Of a DNA stretch of 64,000 nucleotides, positions 58,350-64,000 are shown piece after piece. Numbering within the stretch: position 1 is the stretch's first letter; each line of letters opens with the position of its first letter. The stretch comes from Romanomermis culicivorax (lineage: Eukaryota > Nematoda > Enoplea > Mermithida > Mermithidae): NCBI GenBank assembly GCA_963922205.1, contig CAWUHX010000135.1, forward strand, positions 186,001-250,000. The letters are read 5' to 3'. The position numbers and the translations under genes were made by a program. The notes under the pieces are model-generated. The model was not told the DNA's origin, did not search any database, and worked only from the letters and a program-made list of their open reading frames with translations.

Positions 58350-60570
58350 CACTTGCGGGTCTTCGAGACATTGATTCTGTGCCGACTCACCGAATTTCTC
58401 TATTCCTCGAAAGTATGGACTCTCCAGGTTTTTTCTTCATTTTTTCTCGACAGGCCAATTGGCTCCTGGGGTCAAAATTTTACAGGCCAATCCGAATTTC
58501 AACAAGCCAAAACTAAAAAGTTTGTAAACGAACGAGGAAGTATAAAAACAATGTTTTTTTAAAACAATTTCATTCAAAAACACTTTTCAAAATGGTTGAT
58601 CTGTTATGTGGGCTTCTACTGTGATTTTGAATACATTCTCAATCAAACACAGAATACTCACATATTACATCAGTCCTTATTCAAATCAATCATCAGGGTT
58701 ATTTGTGCAAAAGCCAGGTTGCAATGTGCAGCTTGGCGAAAATTTGGCTAGTTGCTCACTCTAAAATTTATGAATTCGCTTAGTTTCATCGGAAAAATGA
58801 TTAAACGATCTCTTGTATTTCGTTCACTTTGCGTCATTTGCTGACTTTTAAAACTGAAGTTCCTGACTTTTGGAGGAAAAATCAAAAGGCGGGCTAAAGT
58901 AACTTGTTTGTCACCTAGCGCGAAAAATTTTCATTTCAAGGCCTTTAAAACGTCGGAAAATTAATTTTTTTGGCACATTCTTCTGTAATCACCGATAATC
59001 AATCATGATGTTTTTACCATTTGGTTGGCGAAAACATTCGAACATTTTTCTAACATTTTCGATCTAATATATCTAAAGCCAGTAATTCACCAATCACAAT
59101 TGATTGTTTTCAAACGCATAAAGCATAAAAAAGCGCCATAGGTATTTTACTTCGGACTTGGATATCGACAATTAATGCCGGCGCTTAGCATCAGAAAATT
59201 TTTTTGGATTTTGATATTCTATAGCATCGGAAAACGAATATTTTTAATATCTATTTCCTGCATGAAAGGTCTAATTTTTCAGTGAATTCAAAGTGTTTTC
59301 AATCGGGCAAACTAAAATTCAAAACTTAGGCAAGCAACAAAGAATTTGGATCCCTCCATGCCATTTTCTCATGCTGATGATGTCCCAATCATTTTCCAAA
59401 TGAAACAGTAATGTTCACGAAAGTCGAAAATTGTAAGGGACCACAAAACGATTTTGTGAAAATAATCTAGAAAAATCTTGGTTTTCGTCAAATACGTGAA
59501 AAAACAATACAAGGTCAAACATTCATCCATAACATGTTGATGTTTCAAGCTATAAGAATAAGCTAGGTCGACATTTTCCAACCGCACAACATAAATGATT
59601 TGGAATCCGGCGCCGAGCACCGGAAAATTTTAGTAATTTTTCTTTAAAACGTATAAAAATGCATCTCCGGACAGGAAACTCACCGAATCAAAGGGGTCGT
59701 TAGGCTCTAATTTTTACGAGCCAATATGGCTTGTGCGCCTAAATTTTTAGGAGCCAGTCAGAATTTTTAGGAGCCATGGCTCCTAATTGGCCTAAAAAAA
59801 CCCGGGACTCTCCGAATGTCCCCATTCTTCGAAGAATGGTTAAGGTTAGTGGCGCATAGTCCCGTTTCAGCGAAAGTTTCGATTCCTGGAGAAAAAATTT
59901 TTCCGGGAAATCTATTTTCCTTGCAAATTATGAATGAACAGGTTTAAATTTATTATTTTATAATGCAGGTTTTCCCGGTATTTTGCGCTGTGGAGGGTAA
60001 AAAATAGTGGTTAAATGCAAACTCAGCAGTGTCTTAAACTGCTTTTGCTCTAGTGGGGTGCTTTTAAACTGGAGATGCATCATCTTCCAGAAGCGTTTAT
60101 GCTTTGGAAAATAGATTAGCCATGATCCATCCAAATCATTTTTACTTTTCCCGAAAGAAAAAGTCTGTATTAACCCCTGATTATTAAAATGCCCAAATTG
60201 TAAAAAAATGAGAACTGTTCGTAGAAATAATTTTGCAACGAAAAGTTCAGAGCTGGTTATACCGAACTTTGTGCTCCTATTGACCCGGTAACTCTGTAGA
60301 TACTAAACTGATGGAGCGTTCCACGATTGATCAGAACAGTGCATAAATGTTATCAGCGTGACATTTGCTTGATGTTAAGTTCTACACATAATTAGATATG
60401 CTAATTTTGATCATAGCATTTACGATCAAGTTTACAGACGTTTTGAGACGTGTTTATTTACGATTTCGAGACATTGGAGAAACGAATTTATAGTACACTA
60501 AAGCATGTTTTGGAGAATCGGGACTTTCGAAGAAAAGGGGATGTTTAAGGAATTGGTATACAAGCAAGAT
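58350..60570. mobile_element. Family A inverted-repeat element, copy 2, split by a hAT-like insertion
   Basis: Family A words occur before 58425 (TATTCCTCGAAAGTATGGAC) and resume after 59812 (CGAATGTCCCCATTCTTCG, then CAGCGAAAGTTTCGATTCC), continuing to the inverse right-arm words near 60470-60560. Removing 58425-59812 restores an uninterrupted left arm, so this copy is older than the insertion. Confidence 0.75.
58425..59804. mobile_element. hAT-like element, 1,380 bp, nested in family A copy 2
   Basis: The ends are CAGGTTTTTTC and AAAAAAACCCG. The flanks GGACTCTC (58417-58424 and 59805-59812) are identical. Subterminal GGAGCC/GGCTCC and AGGCCAATTGG words are shared with the element at 23-811, and internal GGCGC...GCATC-type words with 20.7-22.5 kb. 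It is too short and has no long frame for a transposase; probably a deletion derivative. Confidence 0.87.
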
Positions 60571-61229
60571 ACATATTCTATTGGGCTTTCACGCACCTGT
60601 TCTCATCCGGGAAGGAAGGCCGCGGTTCAGCATTGATGTCTAGTCAACACCGTACGTATTTTCAATTATCACTGGTCATAAGCCGATAAAGTCGTAGATT
60701 ACGCTCATATCACTATCCGCTCATTGGCATAGTATCCCTATCCCATTTAAGATAATTGCCGTTCGCCCCCAACCAATTGTAGGCGTCCGGCGTGGGCAGG
60801 GCGTAGTCGTAAAGGTTAAGCGGATTTTAGACGTTGCTTATAAATAAGATTGTCTTTTTGGATGTTATTCTTCTCTTCCCGTTCCAATGTGTAGCTACGC
60901 GAATTAGCATAGCTTCTGTTTAGATGAGGGTATATGAGCGAAGCCAGTAGTGTTTCTAATCACATTAAATCATTTTAGGTGAAGAAGAACGCGTTGTTCG
61001 TTTCACTCCGGTAACTCTAGAATCGTAGGCTCTCGTCGGCGGAATAATCGCTATGTTCCTGAGAAATGCAATTTCCAGTGTCGTAAAATTGTAGCTTCAG
61101 AATCGTGTCCTAACCAGTTTTCGACAGTGTTTGTCACACATGAATGTGAAAATTTTCACTGTAGTCGAAACCAATCGGAGTTGGATGATACAAAATTGTG
61201 AATCCGACGTCCTCGAGGTCATTTTCAGT

Positions 61230-61279
61230 GAAGGGTGAAGCTGAAGTTAGCGGAAATTGGCCAACTCCAACGTCCACTG
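61230..61279 (+). CDS. Candidate 50-nt exon, unassigned
   Basis: Acceptor tcattttcag and donor gtatgt bracket an open stretch encoding KGEAEVSGNWPTPTST (phase 1 in, 0 out). The splice sites are good, but I see no partner exon in phase, so it may be chance or part of a later Trio-like transcript. Confidence 0.25.
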
Positions 61280-61361
61280 TATGTTCAATTTGCTCAAATT
61301 TAACAATTCAGAACACTTTTCTCGTACCCATTGAATCACTTATTGGAGACATGATCATATA

Positions 61362-61531
61362 CAGGCCTGTAACCAGGAATTTTTTTCGGGGGGGGGGGAC
61401 AGATTTTTTCACTGAATTTACTGTAAAATTAATATACTTAAATTTTTCTTGAATGAAAAAACCGAAGGTTTCAACACTTGAAACATTTTGGTAGGGGCCA
61501 TGGCCCCCAACCACCCCTGCCTTCAGGCCTG
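61362..61531. mobile_element. Small hAT-like MITE, 170 bp
   Basis: Starts CAGGCCTGTAACCAGG and ends CCTTCAGGCCTG. ATCATATA flanks both sides exactly (61354-61361 and 61532-61539). Contains a G-run near its left end and GGGGCCATGGCCCC near its right. Confidence 0.87.
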
Positions 61532-63330
61532 ATCATATACCTCACCGTACAGTAGTCCACATTGAATTTTGTTGGTTTTCCGTGACATCAACAAATTTCA
61601 TTGTTATAACCGCTGGCATTCGATACCTGTACTGTATTCCTATGTATCATTTTGGTTTTCTTCGAAATCTTAAAATTCGGACGAAAATGTAGTCTTAATT
61701 TGGGTCTTCATGAGCTATGCGATTCATTTTATTGGTGTACGATGTTGTTTATATATTAATATATTGTCGAATCAGTTTTTCAGAATGAGTAGCACTCAGA
61801 AATTGGCAATAACATATGATTATGATTTTTATGCCATGGTATTCGACTACTTGAACTCATAAATCACACACATCACTTTTTGTTGATGATTTTCCACTGA
61901 TCTGAAATTTTGATTTAACACATTCTTAGCTAAAGTTTTGGCCGTGATTTAATTGCATTTGAAGAGACTCAAAAGCTTTAAAATAGATTTGCGCGGTTAT
62001 TCGAAAAATTGCCTTTAATTGGCCTGTAGAAATACTGCAGGTCAGATAATGAAAATTTTATTAATTATATTTCTTTGATTGAATTCTTATTACATGGAAT
62101 ATTTGTTCGGACGAAGCCGATTGCCACTAAAATATGCCTTTTGAAAAGATCTAGAAATTCGTCATGGTTCTCAAAGTAAAAATTTCCAAGGAAATAGATA
62201 AACATCTGAATACGAGCGTGTAATCATGTCTTAATATAAAATACATTTGAGCTTCTTAGTTTCACCTCATGGTCACATGAACATTATTAGATCTATGCTG
62301 CCATTCACGCTTTTCACCACCTGATTAATTAGCATTGTACAAGGGCTTAAAAATTCACTTTTTTTAGTCGTCCCTAATTACATCATTAAGATTAGGAAAA
62401 CAACAACTGAATTGTCTGTCTCGTAAGACCTTTCTAGCGTCCAAAAACACGGAAAAATATTAGACATTATTTTTGCTATGCTAAAAATGCATCTAATTCT
62501 CGCTTCCACTAAAATCGAACGTCGGCCACCGCAAGTCTAGGTTTAATGAGCGATAGATTTTTTTGCTCGTTAGGGTATTAATTACTGCAGAATGACGATT
62601 TTTTGCCCATGAATAAATTAGTTCTGTATGTCTGCCGAACCAGAAGTGTGCTCTTCCATAGCTGGATTCGAGTCTCATTCTAAATGCAAAATTAAATTTT
62701 CATCTAATACAGCTAATATAAGATTAGTATTAGTTACTAATTAATTAATATTACCCATATTAATATTAGTTACAGCTAATATTAGACCTATGAAAAGTAT
62801 ATGGTCTACTGAATAGATATAAATCTTGTTTGTCATCGTTGCGGTTATACCGTATGATCCAAAAAACGACCTGCCCTTCAACTACCAGAACTGATCTCAT
62901 CTTTACATTCTCTAGAAAAATTACATATAATATGTCAAAATTTTATTCATCTTCAAAATTCCCAGATCTGTTCAGTGCAAAAACCACTAATTTTTGTAGT
63001 TTTCATTTCTGACAGATTCGAGAAAAATCGAGAAGAAAGTAACCTCTGAAAGTTCAGTTCCAAATTAAAACCGTTCAATGAGATCATGATCTACGAAGAT
63101 TCGATTAGTTAATTTTAAAAAAACTTCGGGCCCTTCCGCAGCTTTAAAAATTTGAGTGACCTGCAGATTTTCTGGAAATTTCACTTTTGCCTATGATTAT
63201 CAAAATTAATCATTGTGTTGCTCAGAAACTACACATTAATTGATCAGTTCGCTTAGTTCACATCGGTGGTGAAGTAAGCTTGCATCGCAAAAGTAAAAAT
63301 TGATAGCAAAAGGTGATTGTGTGTCGATTC

Positions 63331-63850
63331 ATTGAATGTCCCTATTCCTCGAACGTCCCGATTCACTGAAAGTCTCGATTGCTCGAAAGTCCTGATTCTA
63401 CGAATAGTGCTTAAGATTTTACCTGCGTAGTCCCGTTTTAGCGAAAATCTCGATTCCTCGAAAATTTTTTTCCCAAAGAATCCCGTTTCCCAGAAAATTA
63501 TGAATGTGCAGGTTTAAATTTACCACTTTAAGCCTAAGCCCTAAGCATAAGCCGAGTCTTCATATCATCAGATGCGGTAATTTTGAAATTATAGTATTTA
63601 CGATCAAATTTACTGACGTTTCAAGTAAATCGATTTCTTTGTATATTATTATGCACCTTCGATGAACTGGGATTTGTGATGCACCAATGATCGATGAATC
63701 ATAAATTTTATCTTCTTTTCGAGGAGTCGGGAAAGCAGATTCATGATGCACTAAAGCATGTTTCGAGGAATCGGGAATTTTATCCACTTTTCGAGGAGTC
63801 GGTACATTCGAAGAATTGGGACGTTCGAGGAATAGGGATACAACCCAAAA
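63331..63850. mobile_element. Family A inverted-repeat element, copy 3
   Basis: The left arm TCCCTATTCCTCGAACGTCC mirrors the right arm (GGACGTTCGAGGAATAGGGA). Units of about 14-17 bp (TCCCGATTC-(N)-CGAAAG) repeat in each arm. The core is shared with copies 1 and 2. About 520 bp, non-coding. Confidence 0.8.
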
Positions 63851-63963
63851 GACAGCTGTTTGCTATAAATGAGTACTTTTGGACGGGTATAGACATGAAT
63901 TTTGAGGGTGAGAAATACGAATAACTGATGAACATCATGGCTTGACTGGCTGAGGTACTACAG

Positions 63964-64000
63964 AATAAATGTAACGGAGCTCCGAGGTCTGTAGGGGTCA
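63964..64000 (+). mobile_element. Start of a CATACATGTAA-family hAT-like MITE, cut by the window end
   Basis: AATAAATGTAACGGAGCTCC continuing GAGGTCTG matches the left end of the element at 27551. Only about 37 bp are visible. Confidence 0.7.

Larger units (their letters stand above)
55090..64000. other. Region after the last Trio-like exon found
   Basis: About 8.9 kb. A good donor at 55090 implies at least one more exon, but no second DH-PH is visible. 55110-58340 holds nothing I can support. Then come family A element copies, a 1.4-kb hAT-like element, a small hAT-like MITE, and the start of a CATACATGTAA-family element at the window edge. C+G-richer sequence at 60600-61290 contains short open stretches and one candidate exon. 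Confidence 0.5.

Noticed and set aside
1..64000. CRISPR arrays, bacterial operons, riboswitches
   Set aside because: Split eukaryotic genes and DNA transposons account for the window; the spaced repeats seen are inverted or tandem minisatellite units, not direct repeats with unique spacers.

Overview
The window looks like nuclear DNA from an animal, most likely an invertebrate. It is AT-rich, with short GT-AG introns splitting conserved animal proteins and with many small non-autonomous DNA transposons. I cannot name the species. A nematode or other ecdysozoan is a guess from intron style and AT content, not a demonstrated placement.

There are three recognisable protein genes. (1) At 1771-2048 (+) is the last coding exon of cytoplasmic dynein 1 heavy chain; earlier exons lie before the window or were not seen. 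(2) At 4937-13745 (-) is a three-exon gene of about 410 codons, with a Ser/Asn-rich N-terminus, a probable Ras-association-like (ubiquitin-fold) domain and an acidic tail; it has a 6.1 kb intron full of repeats. (3) At 28170-55089 (+) is a Trio/Kalirin/UNC-73-type Rho guanine-nucleotide exchange factor. I reconstructed 40 exons (about 2,099 codons) covering the SEC14-like domain, spectrin repeats, the first DH-PH pair, a divergent SH3 and a Ser-rich linker. The second DH-PH and anything further were not found and would lie beyond 64 kb, or belong to a short isoform.

The DNA between and inside these genes is dominated by mobile elements. At least ten insertions have terminal inverted repeats and an 8-bp target-site duplication, which is the hAT-type signature. 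Most are 170-900 bp and non-autonomous; one is 1,380 bp and sits inside an older inverted-repeat element. A second class is a ~240-bp TA-flanked, mariner-like MITE with at least two good and several decayed copies. Other structures are a fold-back element made of ~17-bp tandem units, a ~190-bp inverted repeat inside the (-) gene, a tandem duplication at 20.8-22.5 kb carrying two near-perfect hairpins, a tRNA-like Pol III head, and an RGG-rich pseudogene fragment.

Region by region: 1-2.05 kb, hAT-like MITE then the dynein 3' end; 2.05-4.9 kb, spacer with T-rich tracts and a minisatellite; 4.9-13.7 kb, the (-) gene; 13.7-28.0 kb, gene-poor and repeat-rich; 28.2-55.1 kb, the Trio-like gene; 55.1-64 kb, repeat-rich DNA that is either the next Trio intron or intergenic. 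The dynein, Trio and Ras-association-like products would plausibly act in cytoskeletal transport and small-GTPase signalling, but nothing in the sequence shows that these neighbours are functionally linked.
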